Shown in pieces: positions 23,255-36,000 of a DNA stretch of 64,000 bases. Both the position numbers and the translations under genes were made by a program. Positions within the stretch are counted from its first letter, which is position 1. Every line of letters begins with the position of its first letter. The stretch is from Lasioglossum baleicum. Taxonomy: Eukaryota > Arthropoda > Insecta > Hymenoptera > Halictidae. Where the stretch lies: contig NC_134944.1 in the NCBI RefSeq assembly GCF_051020765.1, positions 1,736,001-1,800,000 on the forward strand. The letters run 5' to 3'. The notes under the pieces are model-generated. The model saw nothing but the letters and a program-made list of their open reading frames with translations. It was not told the DNA's origin and did not search any database.

Positions 23255-25906
23255 CTTAAACATTACGGCTCCTATGAAACTCTGCTCTATCCGATTCCTT
23301 CCATTTTTTTGTTCAAAGCTTTTCGCAAATTTTCTCACTGAACCGTGTTTGCCCACGCCGTGATTAGTATGAACAGACCAGCGAGATACATACGTGGTCC
23401 GACTTCTATTCTTTGCAACAAAACAATTACTCATCCTTCGTAGCTGTTCTTTCCATTTTTATCATATAATAGAATTTTATAGAAATATAATCTACTATTT
23501 CTGTGGAAATATAATAGATTCTATAGAAATTTAATTTACCGGATAGTATGCTATTAGGTCGTTGCATACGAAATGTCCGATTTTGAACAGTAACGTTAAA
23601 CAACCGCAACTATTTCTTATTGATCAAAGAATCGCACGTTTCTCGATTCGAGTAAACTTTAATTTACCGGACTTGACGAAGGACTTCGTGAAAGGTTTAT
23701 CTGAATAGCAATAACGATTTTAATTAGAAATCGAAAAGTTTCGAGATAAAAATCGAAGTTGCTGACTGCGCAAAATGGTTAAAAGTCTCGTTAGGTATGC
23801 ATCGGACCACGTAAATGAAGAGAATAGCAGGTACTCCGCTCGAATGACTTGCAGCTATGATTTTTGATAGTCCGAGACACATGACAGAGGTACCGTCCAG
23901 AATTTTGTAAATAGAACACATCGATAGCCCGAAAGCTGGGTAGCCTCGTTACTCCTGATGTTATTCACGAGATTCGTTACTCCGTGGGATTAATTATGGA
24001 TAGTTCTGTGGATTAAGTTCAGCCCAGTGTGAAGCTTCGCTTGGGACAGGGTGTAGAACACGTAACAGTTTGTATTTTTTCGATTGTTACAAGTATGTTA
24101 TGACTGTTACAAGAATTTGATAGCTAATTATGTGATATAAGTAGCCCATGTAATTTTGATGTGATTTCAGGTCGAATAATTTATGTTTGCCACTGGTTTT
24201 TTAGGGGTAGGGGATTTTTATTGATCTTGAACGAAATGAGAGGATTAGGGTTAATCTCTTTTTAATATTGTCACCCCTGTTACCTCATGATCTCTGCATG
24301 TGATACACATGTGTAATCACGAATGCTGTACGTGATGTACTGGGTGTGTTTAAAAAGAAATATCATGCTTGAATATTCTTCGAATTCATTTTGCATTCTA
24401 AAATTTTTCTGTTTAGTAAATGGCACTTCTATCGAGTGAATTCGTCAAGTGTTTCGAGCAAAGATATTTCTCTTTGACCGCGGAGAATGTTTTACACGCC
24501 ACACAAGATGTCTAACCATGGATGAACGTCAGTGAGAAAGTATGCTAGTCCCAGAAGCCCCTGATTCGCAATTTTATCCGTCCAACCAAGACCAAACGGG
24601 TAGGCAAAAAAAAAAAATAGGGGGAAGAAGAAGATCTTCCTTTCGAACGAAGCACATTGAACTCGATCACCAAATCACCCTAATGAAAAACAGAGATCTC
24701 ATATCCCCACGGTAAGTCCACGAAGAATCAGAAACCATACAGGTACGCAGATTTTACGAAACTGCCTGTCACAAGCTTTGTTTTTCTTTGCGAGTAGTTA
24801 TCGTTTTATATATTTCTTGTTTTATTCGACATCCTTCCACCTTTGTGCAAACACACACCTCGAGTTACAGTTTTTGTTATGCAAGCTTGAAGTCATGCGA
24901 CGCCGTGTGCAAAGAATATGTAGAAATTAGGTCGAGACTGTTGGTTTTGATCCTAGCCAAAGGAGATTAGGTTCGTTTCTTGATAAAATAATTGATGGAG
25001 GATAGTTATGCTATTGTCTAAGCGATGGGTTAGTCAGAACAAGATTAGTATAACGTTATAACACATACTGGAGAGAAGTTTCGAGTCGTTATATCGCAGT
25101 ACTTTCTATTTCGTTCGGATGGGATTTTAACCAAGAGACAATTTGTTCACCGGCAACTGTACAACTGGAACTATCGATCGCACTGTTCAACAAATCTCTA
25201 CTTCTTCCTCTACCTTTTATTTCATAGAAAATCAAAATGTCAATTCGAATCTGAATATTTTTTAAAAACTATAAATTTCAAGATGTTCTGTGTTCTGATG
25301 GTAACCGACAGGGGTGTGCGAGAGCCCGAAATATCGGGGCAGGAGAACACGACATTTTCGCAGGCTCGGGTACCCGAAAATTTCGAGATTCTCGAATTTC
25401 TCGGGATTCTCAGAATAATTTATTCTTTATATATTTATAATATAACAAAATTCTTTTCATTGAAAGAATGTTGTCCATCACGAATTCTTTTCACGAATCT
25501 CATATGTGATATTCTCGAAATTTTCGTTTCCGAAATTTCGGGTTCTCGCACACCTCTAGTATCTGAGCTACGAACAAGTTTTCAAGTTACGAGTTTGAAG
25601 CACCGTTGAACAGCGCAGTGCCGCCAGATCGAGGAAATCGAGGGGAATACAGCTTACCCCCTCTCTAATGACCAGACCAGTCTACGGCACGGGCACCGTG
25701 GTTTACGGTCTTACTTAGTTAGTGGGGGACGTTGGAGTGTGCGCATGGTGCTGGAATGTGCTGGGATAGTGGAAGGGGAAAAGGAGGAGCAGTTTTGATG
25801 CCAAGTGGCGACGCTGTACCTGGACACCATCGGCTGGCGGCACTGGAACAGCTTGACGACTCTAATGAGCAGATCGCTCCCCGACCCAAGAGTGACTACC
25901 CAGGAG
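23255..25906. other. Non-coding interval, probable Ank2 intron or 3' region
   Basis: No exon was recognised. It contains an inverted-repeat element at 25309-25559. A locally GC-richer stretch at 25730-25906 has open frames on both strands. One plus frame includes the residues LAALEQLDDSNEQIAPRPK, which looks protein-like but matched no family known to me and lacks clear splice context. Confidence 0.45.
25309..25559. mobile_element. hAT-like MITE with GGGTGTGCGAG ends
   Basis: It begins CAGGGGTGTGCGAGAGCCCG and ends, inverted, CGGGTTCTCGCACACCTCT. The interior is rich in CGAAAT/ATTTCG palindromes. CAGGGGTG ends are typical of hAT elements, but no clean 8-bp duplication is visible. Confidence 0.6.
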
Positions 25907-27063
25907 TTATGCTACGGCTAGGAGGGATAGAGAAACAATAAAACAGAAGGACAAGGGATCTACAGCATGCATAAGAAGCGAGATTGACGATGAACGCGTC
26001 TCGGAACGGCTGGCCTTAGTTCCATCGGTCTCTGACCGCCTCGAGTAAGAACGTTGGATAGCGGGATATGTACATTGCTTACTTAGAAGGTTAGCTGTGA
26101 GTGCGGTACCTTGGTCGTCCTCCAACGGGGACAGCTCCGCACCTTCGTGCAGTGCTACATCAGACCCGCTGGAACTGCCCAATGTACGCCTCTTGCTCGG
26201 CGATCTTCTTCTCGGTGGTGGCGAGCCATCGCTCTCGGTATCACTGTGCAAATCGTGCCTCGAGCTACCATTTTTCGGGTAAGTATCCCCATTCCCGGAT
26301 CCCGGGGACGTATCCTGAGACAATTGGCTGTCCCATAGCTCGGCTTTCTCATTCGAGCGATCTGCGATATGTCGCCACGGTTCTGACACCTCTGCCCTCA
26401 TCGCTCTAGCTTGATCGAGAATTATAGGCTCCTCGCTGGTTGTCACCGTTCGCATCATCTGCTCGACTTGCTCGGCACCGAGTGACTCGCACCGTACAGT
26501 CGTCACAGTCTTCACCACGGTCTGCTTCAACGTGACCTCCTCCTCCTCCTTCTGTTCAGTCTTTGAGATCGTTGTTGCGCGAATTGTCACTTCGTTCATC
26601 AGCGGCGAACTCTCTACGATTCTAGAACTACCCTCGATAGAGTCCGTTAGAGGATCACCAACTATACTGTGCGTCATGGACAGCTCTAACTTCGTCGGGT
26701 CAGTCTTCTCTTGGAGATCGTCTGGCTCCTTTTTTAGATCTTCATGGTTTGGCGAGATCTTTGGTCGATCGTCTTTGATAATGTTCCGAGTTTCGTTCTC
26801 CAGGGATTTCTTCACTTTGATCGGGATCTTGCTTTTCGGACTGGTCTTCTCTGTCGAGTGGTCCTCCTGCTGCAGCTTCGATTGATAGTCCGTGGTCTTG
26901 TGTTTAGGACTGTACGGCGTGTAAGAGGTGTCTTTCAGGTCTAGATGAAAGTCTGTTTTGATGGACGACCTGGTGGAGTGACGCGGGGCGGGAACAGGTT
27001 GCTTTGTTGGAGCAGAAGTAGCATGCCTCTCTACAGTCCCATCAATCTCAGCCGAATCATGCC
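25907..27063 (-). CDS. Ank2: Ank2 C-terminal exon
   Basis: After a long pyrimidine tract and GGGTCAG it continues in phase from the 72-nt exon and encodes about 384 residues. These are a Pro/Ser/Lys-rich disordered chain with TKQPVPAPRHSTRSS, a SKIP motif (26822-26833, SPKSKIPIKVKK), an acidic and Thr-rich centre (EEEVTLKQTVVKTVTTVRCE), SPPPRRRSPSKRRTLGSSSG and GAELSPLEDDQ. The open frame runs on to TAA at 25907 with a hydrophobic end (PLSFCFIVSLSLLAVA). Alternatively a donor after GACCAAG at about 26109 would end the exon at LEDDQ and lead to a downstream exon, and the change to less biased sequence after that point slightly favours this. Confidence 0.8.
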
Positions 27064-30000
27064 CTGACCCATCCAAAAGGACATGGACAAGAACAGGAAC
27101 AAGGACATAAAGCACATTGATACACACTAAGAATTTCGATCTCTAGCCCAGCTGCGACAGATGGACTCGAAAAAGATTCAGCGTGTCTGTCTCACGTTAC
27201 CGCGGCGCGTGCACGCGCGACAACAAATTAAACGCTGCGCGATATCGTCGTGAATCGTCACACAATTGCGCGTGCACACGCCGTGTTCTTTGTGTAGGGT
27301 TTGTACTCGTTTGCGTATGGCGTTTGTCTTCGTGTCTGTGTATATCAGGGATGGGCATTTTTCTCTGAATTCAGACAAGACTACCGTGCCCACCCCTGGT
27401 GTGTATGTCGGTGGCTCTGTGTCTCTCTGTGTGTGTGTGTGTGTGCAGAACACTTTCTACATTTAGTATTTAGTTAGTATCAATACTGCAACAGGATTAG
27501 TTTGTTTATAAAAAGAAACACTCAGTTAAATGGTGTCTAATTCGTGGCGCCTGAGTCTTACTAAAACGTACCCTGCGCAGCGACGACGGTCGCAGTCATC
27601 GATCGTCATTCTCGTTTTGCGGAGAGAATTCGAATAAGCGTGGCGATCGTTGTTCGAAGCGATTGAGATTGATCTTTACAGCGACAGAATGATTGCGGAG
27701 TATGATCGTATTCTACAGAACTAGGAGAGAGAGAACAGAAGGACTAGGCTACGTCGATTCAACTAATGTTTCCTACGCGCTGCTACCCAGAAGAGCCACT
27801 GCTCTCGTTATCTCCTCTGCGACGATGGCAGTTTACAGTCTCCTCTCGTACAGCGTGACTTTTGCTTCTACGAATAGTGTCACAATGTAACACGATTCCA
27901 GGTCGGATATCTTTATTGCTAGACCGCGGATGTTTATGCAATTTCCAATGTTGGTAGACAAATTCTACGCTTTCCGAGCCTTCGTACCCCCGAGGTAGTA
28001 ACATTATGCGAAGGAAGACTGTAACAATATTCTTTGCGATCGCGTTAAGGGGGTAGACTCGTTTCCAGGATTGCGAGGGTGCGGGAGATGCGCCTTCCCA
28101 TTTCTCGATAATGCAAATATATATTATGGGCTTTTCTAGTAGTGAAAAACGCCAGATAAAAGATCCATCTAGGCCGAAATCCTCCTCAAAAGTCCTATTT
28201 TTACGTTTACGCGGCGCAATTTGCATTATTCGGCAGTATGTTTTGCAACTTTATGCTTCCGAATAATGCAAATGACGCTTCGTGAACGTAAAAATAGGAC
28301 TTTCGAGGGTGATCGCGGCCTAGATTGATCTTTTATCTAGCACTTTCGACTATACTGAAAAATCCTGAGAATTCTGGAGAAACGAGTCCACTCCATTAAG
28401 ATAATCGCAGAGGGATGAGGTTCGTTGGCCACCGTTACAGAGAAGTCGACAGAGATCGGCGTCTTTTCGACAGCGGCGCGTATCATGAGAATAGAAATGG
28501 ATGAGAAGGTGTGTCTCGCGAGTGGTCGATGTTATTGTACAAATGTAACGACGCGTTTTGACAGTCTCGCGTCAATGCCACAAACGAGGTATCTATTTAG
28601 TAAGAGACGTGCGCACAATTATTAGTCAGTGTGAAAGCGTCGGCAGGTGCTAACTATGGAAGATAAAGCTAAATATAAATGAGGGCACCAAAATAGAATC
28701 TGCTAACGTATTGATCTTGGGCCTGTGATCTGTGTATATACTGTCAACTTTTCTCTTTTTTCTAGCTCTCGGCTGACCATACGTTACCTGCTTTCGACAT
28801 CGCTTCGGTTTGGTCCGCTGCCAATGTCCTTGCCCTTCTGGCGGCTTCCTCGATGACATCTGAAAAAGCCATCGAACAGAAACGTGAGTACAATTCGGAA
28901 ATCGTTCGGTGAACATTGAAAGCAATGAACTGACAAAGAGAGATTAGATGAATGATGGTTTTTCCCTGCATGGCATACCTCGGTTCATGCTTCGCTAGTC
29001 GTGGGTCTCCTGTTAATTCAATGAGATACAGTATTTTTTCGAATCACCGTGTAAAACAACAGATTAATCGTGTGTATGCGACACGGTCTATACAATAGAT
29101 TACGTTTACATACACTAGAATCAACAAAGAAAAACGGAGAACGGAGAAATAAAGGTAGCCGGTTTGTCCGTTCTTTCTCACCGACGTATAATAAACAATC
29201 GGGTCGAATGTATATATATGTATATATATATGTATATATGTATGGAATGTTAAAAAATAGCGTAAAAAACCTGAAAACATGCATTAAAGAAATGTTAAGA
29301 GAAGTTAAGAACGCACAAACTGAAAAAATAAGAACAGCAAATAAATCGAAACCATGTACGGGGTTGTACTCTTTTTTTTTCGTTTTTTAAATATCGTTTA
29401 CTACGCTAGATGTAAATACGTGTATCCTCCTCGCGTTGTTACACATTTAGGGAGATTATCATACTATAAAGTGAGACGATCAAAGAGTTAACGGATTCAC
29501 TGTTATAGGAAGTGATTGATACATAGACAATCTTGAATCTGCATAGACAGAAGAGACAGATATACAAAGAGAAAACGTTTTGTATTCCACTTTATAGTAT
29601 GGTCCCGGTATATCCTGGTCGACGAGAAAATTAGTAGATACACTAAAGGTAGTGAAACTGATAGATAGATCAGAAGTGTTAGGAATTATATTACGAATGA
29701 CACAGTGCAGTATGACCGGCGTTATCCCGGCCACTTTGGTAAACGACTACCAATAAAACTTAAGTTACAGAAAAGCGTCAACTTAATTAATCATGTTACA
29801 CACAGCTGGTATGTAATATGTATAACGCAATTGTTGCAAGATACCTTCGATTCTATTGTCAGTGTACTCGGCGAGACTGGGTGGTGGGGTCGCCGCCGTC
29901 CGCACAGACTTTCTTACGACTGTGGTGACGGTTTGCCGTGTGCGAGGCTCGAGGTGCTCTACTTCGCTAGACACCGTCACTACCCTAACAGAGCTGTCTT

Positions 30001-33000
30001 GCGAACTACCCGGACTAACTATCGTTTCTACCGAGCTAACTTTCTGTGGAATGCGGGACATTTTCGGCGATTTAACCTCGGCCACTCGAACGTGCACCGA
30101 CTCGGTGCCCGTCGCGGCCAACGGGTCGCTCAACTGTGGACTCGAGCTGACTATGGTCTGCGTGACAACTTTAGCTACCCTAGAGGGCTCGGCGCCCTGT
30201 AACCTCTGATGGTCTAACGCGGCGTCGCGTCTCATTTCATCCAGAAACATGGTCGTGTCGCCTTTCGCGACATCCATCCTCTGCGAAGGACCTTCAGCCT
30301 TCACGGCTAATCTGTGCGTCCTTTCAACAGCCTCTCTCACTTCGTCCGAAGCTTCGTCGCTGGAGTGTTTGCCACCTTTGAACAGACCCGACAGGAACCC
30401 ACTGCCTTTCTCTTTGGCCTTCTTGGTCTTGTCTTTTGCAGCTTCTACGCTCTCAGCGGCTGCGTCAAGCCCCGCTGACACCTTCTGTTTCGCTGCTTCG
30501 CCTCCATCTTTCGCTTCCTTTGATAGTTTAGATTTTTCCACGTGCACAGTTTCGACTACTTCCAGGACAGCAGCCTCGGCCTTGCTTTCAGCCTTCTTCG
30601 CACTCTCTGCTAGCTTCTCCGCTGCAGATTTGCCAGCTTCTTCGACCTTCCCTGCTGTCTCCTTCACAGCTGTGGTCACCTTGTCCTTCGCGTCTTCCGC
30701 GTCCTTTGCTTTCTCTGCAGCTGATTTTTGCAGCTTAGCTTCCTCCTCTTCTGCTTCTTTCTTGGTTTCGTCGAGGAAGTCTTTCACGTCTTCCGACACT
30801 TCGTCGGCAGCGTGTTTTGCTCCCTTGATCAGGCCAGAAAAGAAGCCGCCGGTCTTTTCCTTCGCTTTCTTCGCCTCCTTCGCTGCTTTATCCTTCGTAG
30901 TCTCTACTCCTTCGGCAACCACAGCCACTCCCGATGATATTTTCTGCTTTGCAGCCTCTGCGTCTTCTTTCGCATCTTTGGACACCTTCTCCTTCGCTGC
31001 CTTTACGCTTTCAGCCGCGTCTTTTGCAGTCGCAGCTGCTTTGGCTTTGCCAGTGTCTGCTACATCTTGCACCCCGTCCGAGACTTTCCGCGCTACTTTA
31101 TCCTTAACTCTCTTCACGCCGGATAAAACCTCGTCTGTTGCAGATTCGGCTTCCTTCAGCTTCCCCGCAGCTGCTGCCCGAGCTCTAGCTTCCTCCTCCG
31201 CTGCTTCCTTCTTGGTTTCGTCGAGGAAGTCCTTCACATCTTCAGAGACTTCCCCGGCAGCGTGCTTGGCGCCCTTGATCAGGCCAGAGATCAGTCCACC
31301 GCCCTTCTCCTTTGCCTTTTTAGCTTCCTTAGCAGCTTTGTCTTTCGCAGCCTCTGCGCCGTCCGCTACTTTCTCTACTTCCGAAGCTGCTTTATCTTTT
31401 ACCAAGGTCGCATCCTTCTTCATCCCCTCGGACACCTTGCCTGCTGTTTCCTTCACTCCATCTGCCAAATCTTTAACAGCTGCTTCTGATTTAGCTTCAG
31501 CTTGTTTAACGCTGTCTACAGCTTTCTCGGCAACGTTTTTTCCAGCATCGGATGCCTTCTGCACTCCAGCAGCTGCCGTGTCACTGATCTTATCCTTGAC
31601 ATCCTTCGCAGCTGTAGAAACCTTGTCTTTAACGTCGCTAATCTCGCCAGCTGCTTTGTCCTTCATGCCGTCCATCTCTTCGCGAGCACTTGCTTGTTCC
31701 GCAGCCGCAGCTCTTCTTGTTTCTTCGAGGAACCCTTGAACATCATCCGAGACCTCTTCAGCCGATTGTTTTGCACCCTTGAACAGTCCAGAAAGGAAAC
31801 CACTGCTTTTTTCTTTAGCTTTCTTTGCTTCCTTGGCAGCTTTGTCTTTCGCAGCCTCTGCGCCATCAGAAACGGCAGCTACGCCGGACGCAACCTTCTC
31901 TTTCACCATGGTAGCGTCTTCTTTAATTTCCTTCGAGACTGTATCCTTCGCAGCCTTGGCTCCATCAGCTACCTTCTGGGCTGCTTCTCCTGTTTTATCT
32001 TTCACATATTTGGCTCCATCAGAAATCTTTTCACCAACAGCTTTGCCAGTTTCGTCCACCTTCTGCGCTCCATCCTGAACTTTGTCGCTGACTTTATCTT
32101 TAACATCCTTTGCAGCGCCAACGACTTTGTCCTTACCAGATTTTAGATCGTCCACGATTTTGTCTTTTACAGATTCAGCAGCCTTTGCTTTCTCAGCTGC
32201 AGCCTCCTTCAGCCTTGCCTCCTCTTCAGCAGCCTCCTTCTTCGTCTCGTCAAGGAACTCTTTCATGTCTTCGGACACCTCATCGGCTGCGTGTTTTGCT
32301 CCTTTGAACAACCCAGAAAGGAATCCACCGGTTTTTTCCTTGGCTTTCTTCGCCTCCTTCGCTGCTTTGTCCTTCGCAGCCTCTGCTCCTTCAGCAACCG
32401 CATCCACTCCGGATGAGACCTTGCTTTTAACAGCCTCGGCGTCTTCTTTCACTTCTTTGGCTACCTTGTCCTTCGCTGTCTTGGCATCATCGGCCACTCC
32501 TTGCGCCGCAGCTTTTACCTTGTCTTCAGCCATTTTGGTCCCTTCGACTACCTTCTCGCCAACAGCTTTGCCAGCATCGGCAACCGTTTGCACTCCTCCT
32601 GTTACTTTGTCGCTGACTTTGTCCTTCACATCCTTTGCCGCAGTAGCAATTTTATCCTTGGCGTCCGTGACTTCCGTCACTGCTTTATCCTTCGCTGCTT
32701 TAGCATCTTTCAACTTCTCCGCTGTAGCGTCCTTCAGTTTAGCTTCTTCCTGAGCAGCCTCCTTCTTCGTCTCATCGAGGAAGTCGCCAACGTCTTCAAC
32801 AACTTCGTCGGCAGAATGCTTTGCTCCTTTGAACAGGCCAGAAAGGAAGCCACTGCCCTTCTCTTTAGCTTTCTTTGCTTTGTCTTTCGCAGACTCTGCA
32901 CCATCAGCAACTGTAGCCACGCCAGACGCAACTTTCTCTTTCACGATGGTAGCATCTTCTTTAACTTCCTTCGAGACTGTGTCCTTCGCAGCCTTGGCTC

Positions 33001-36000
33001 CGTCAGCTACCTTCACAGCTGCTGCTTCTGTCTTGTCCTTAACTTCCTTTGCTCCATCAGCGATCTTCTCGCCTGCTGCTTTCCCAGCGTCCGACACCAT
33101 CTGAACTCCACCAACGACCTTCTCGCTAACTTTATCCCCAGCGTCCTTGACAGTGCCAGTCACTTTATCGACAGCAGACTTTCCTTCAGCTACAACCTTA
33201 TCCTTCGCTGCATCAGCCTCTTTCGCTTTCTCAGCAGCTGCTTCCCGGAGTTTCGCTTCCTCTTCAGCAGCCTCCTTCTTCGTCTCGTCCAGAAACTCTT
33301 TCATGTCTTCAGACACCTCGTCAGCTGCGTGTTTCGCACCCTTGATCAGCCCAGAAAAGAAGCCTCCGGTTTTTTCTTTGCCTTTCTTCGCCTCCTTCGC
33401 TGCCTTGTCCTTCGCAGCTTCTGCTCCGTCAGCAACTGCTCCTATTCCCGATGCAACCTTCTCTTTAACAGCATCAGCATCTTCCTTGACCTCTTTGGAT
33501 ACTTTGTCCTTTGTATCTTTTACACCAGTAGTTACATCTTGCGCTACTCCCTTCGCTTTATCCTCGACCTGTTTCGCTCCCTTTGCTGCCTTATCTTTCG
33601 CAGCTTCCGCGCCATCAACTACTGCGTCCATTCCTGACGAGACTTTCTGCTTCACCAATTCTGCGTCCTCTTTGATCTCCGCCGCCAATTTATCTTTCGC
33701 CGATTTTGCGCCGTCAGCGACGTCCTTGACAGCTTCCTTCGCTTCAGCTTCCGTCTTCTCACCAGCCGCTGAAATCTTATCGACACTTTGGGATACCTTC
33801 TTACTGATCTTATCCTTGGTATCTTTCACCGCAGCTGCAGTTTTATCTTTAGTCTGGCTCAAGTCCTCAACCACTTTGTCCTTTGCTTGCTCCACACCAT
33901 CAGCCACTTTTCCAGCAGCCATCTTCGCTTTGTCCTCCACGAACTTTCCAACTTCAGCTGCCTTGTCGACTCCATCAGTTACTTTCTCACTAACTTTGTC
34001 CTTGGCGTCCTTCGTGGCACCGACAACCTTGTCAGCAGCGTCTTTCGCGTCAGCTACTGCTTTATCTTTCGTTTTTTCAACATCTTTCACCTTCTCAGCA
34101 GCAGCGGCTCGAAGTCTAGCTTGCTCCTCGGAAGCTTCCCTCTTGGTCTCTTCCAGGAAGTCTTTAACGTCACCTGTGGCGTCATCGACGGCATGCTTGG
34201 CTCCTCTGAATAACCCAGAGAAGAAGTTACCGCCTTTTTCTTTTGCTTTCTTCGCTTCCTTCGCGGTTGCGTCTTTCGCAGCGTCTACACCGTCCGCTGC
34301 TGCCTCCATTCCTGAAGAGATCTTCCTTTTCACAGCTTCAGCGTCCTCTTTGATCTCTTTGGACGCTTTGTCTTTGGTGTCCTTCAGGCTGTCGCTAACG
34401 CCTTTAGCACCGACCTGCAGTTTCTCTTCGACTTGTTTGGCTCCTTTCGCTGCTTTGTTTTTCGCTGCCTCTGCGCCATCAGCAACAGCTGCAACTCCAG
34501 ATGCAACCTTGTCTTTCACGATGGTAGCGTCTTCCTTAATTTCCTTCGCAACTGCATCCTTTTCTGACTCGGCTCCTTCAGCTACCTTTTGTGCTGCTGC
34601 TCCTGTTTTATCCTTCACATCTTTAGCTCCATCAGAGATCTTTTCACCAACAGCTTGGCTAGTATCGGCGATTTTCTGAGCTCCATCCTGGACTTTGTCG
34701 CTGACTTTATCTTTAACATCCTTTGCAGCGGTGGAAACCTTGTTCTTCACACCTTTAAGATCATCCATCACTTCGTCCTTCGCTGCTTTAATATCCTTCA
34801 GCTTCTTAGCAGCAGCTTCTCGTGCTTTCGCATCCTCTTCCGCTGCGTCCTTTTTCGTCTCATCGACAAACTCGTGGATGTCTTCGGCTACCTCATCAAC
34901 CGCGTGCTTTGCACCTTTCAGCAGTCCGGAGAAGAATCCACCAGTCTTTTCTTTGGCCTCCTTAGCTTCCTTCGCGGCTTTATCCTTCGCTGCATCAACA
35001 GAGTCGGACACAGCTGTTACTCCAGATGATATTTTACCTTTCACTGCTTCAGCGTCCTCCTTCAACTCCTTCGATGCTTTATCTTTCGCAGCCTCGACAC
35101 CACCGGCAATATCCTGAGCAGTTTCTTCAACTTTGGCCCTGGTTGTCTTCACACCAGCTGCCACTGCCTCGCCAGCTGCTTTGCCAGCTTCTGACGCCTT
35201 CTGGACTCCGTCAGACACCTTGCCAGTGACAAAATCTGAAGCTCCTTTGACGGTATCAGCTGTTTTCTCTTTCGCTGCTTTGGCATCCGCAACTGCGGCG
35301 TCTTTCACCTTCGCCGATTCTTTCTTCGTCTCGTCAGCAAGTTCTTTGGCATCCTCCGACACTTCGTCAGCAGCATGTTTGGCTCCCTTGAAGAGCCCGG
35401 AAAGGAAGCCACTGCCTTTCTCTTTAGCCTTCTTAGCTTCTTTGGCAGCTTTATCCTTTGCAGTCTCTGCTCCGTCAGCAACAGCCGCAACTCCAGATGA
35501 TACCTTGTCTTTCACGATGGTAGCGTCTTTATTAATTTCCGTGACGACTGCTTCCTTTGCTGACTTGGCGCCATCAGCTACCTTTTGTGCTGCTGCTTCT
35601 GTCTTATCCTTCACATCCTTAGCTCCATCAGAGATCTTATCACCAACAGCTTTGCCAGTATCGGCGATCTTCTGAGCTCCATCCTGAACTTTGTCGCTGA
35701 CTTTATCTTTCACGTCCTTCACACCGGCGACAACTTTGTCTTCAGCATCCTTTGTCTGCTGAGCAATTGAATCTTGCATTCTGTCCTTCTCTTGAGACGC
35801 TTCTCTCCTCGTCACCTCAAGGAAATCTTTAACATCGTCCGTTACTTCATCAGCTGAATGCTTAGCTCCCTTGAACAACCCAGAAAGGAACCCACTGCCT
35901 TTGTCTTTAGCCTTCTTAGCTTCCTTCGCTGCCTTGTCCTTTGCAGCCTCTGCACCATCGACAACTGCTCCAATTCCTGATGCAACCTTCTGTTTGACTG

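Larger units (their letters stand above)
27064..28787. other. Ank2 intron with transposon fragments
   Basis: It contains the hAT mini-element, a single left end of the TAGACTGCGG family at 27920 and a complete TTAA-type MITE at 28045-28399. No exon was recognised. Confidence 0.6.

Noticed and set aside
27064..27127. Upstream extension of the Ank2 C-terminal frame starting MCINVLYVLVPVLV
   Set aside because: The hydrophobic residues come from the pyrimidine tract of the acceptor at 27064. The frame fits the previous exon only after that acceptor, so this is not a signal peptide.
29783..29844. Continuation of the giant frame to its own stop at 29783
   Set aside because: The last 20 codons lack the repeat's composition, and a good donor at 29844 joins in phase to a clear exon at 28859. 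An unspliced isoform ending here is possible but unsupported.
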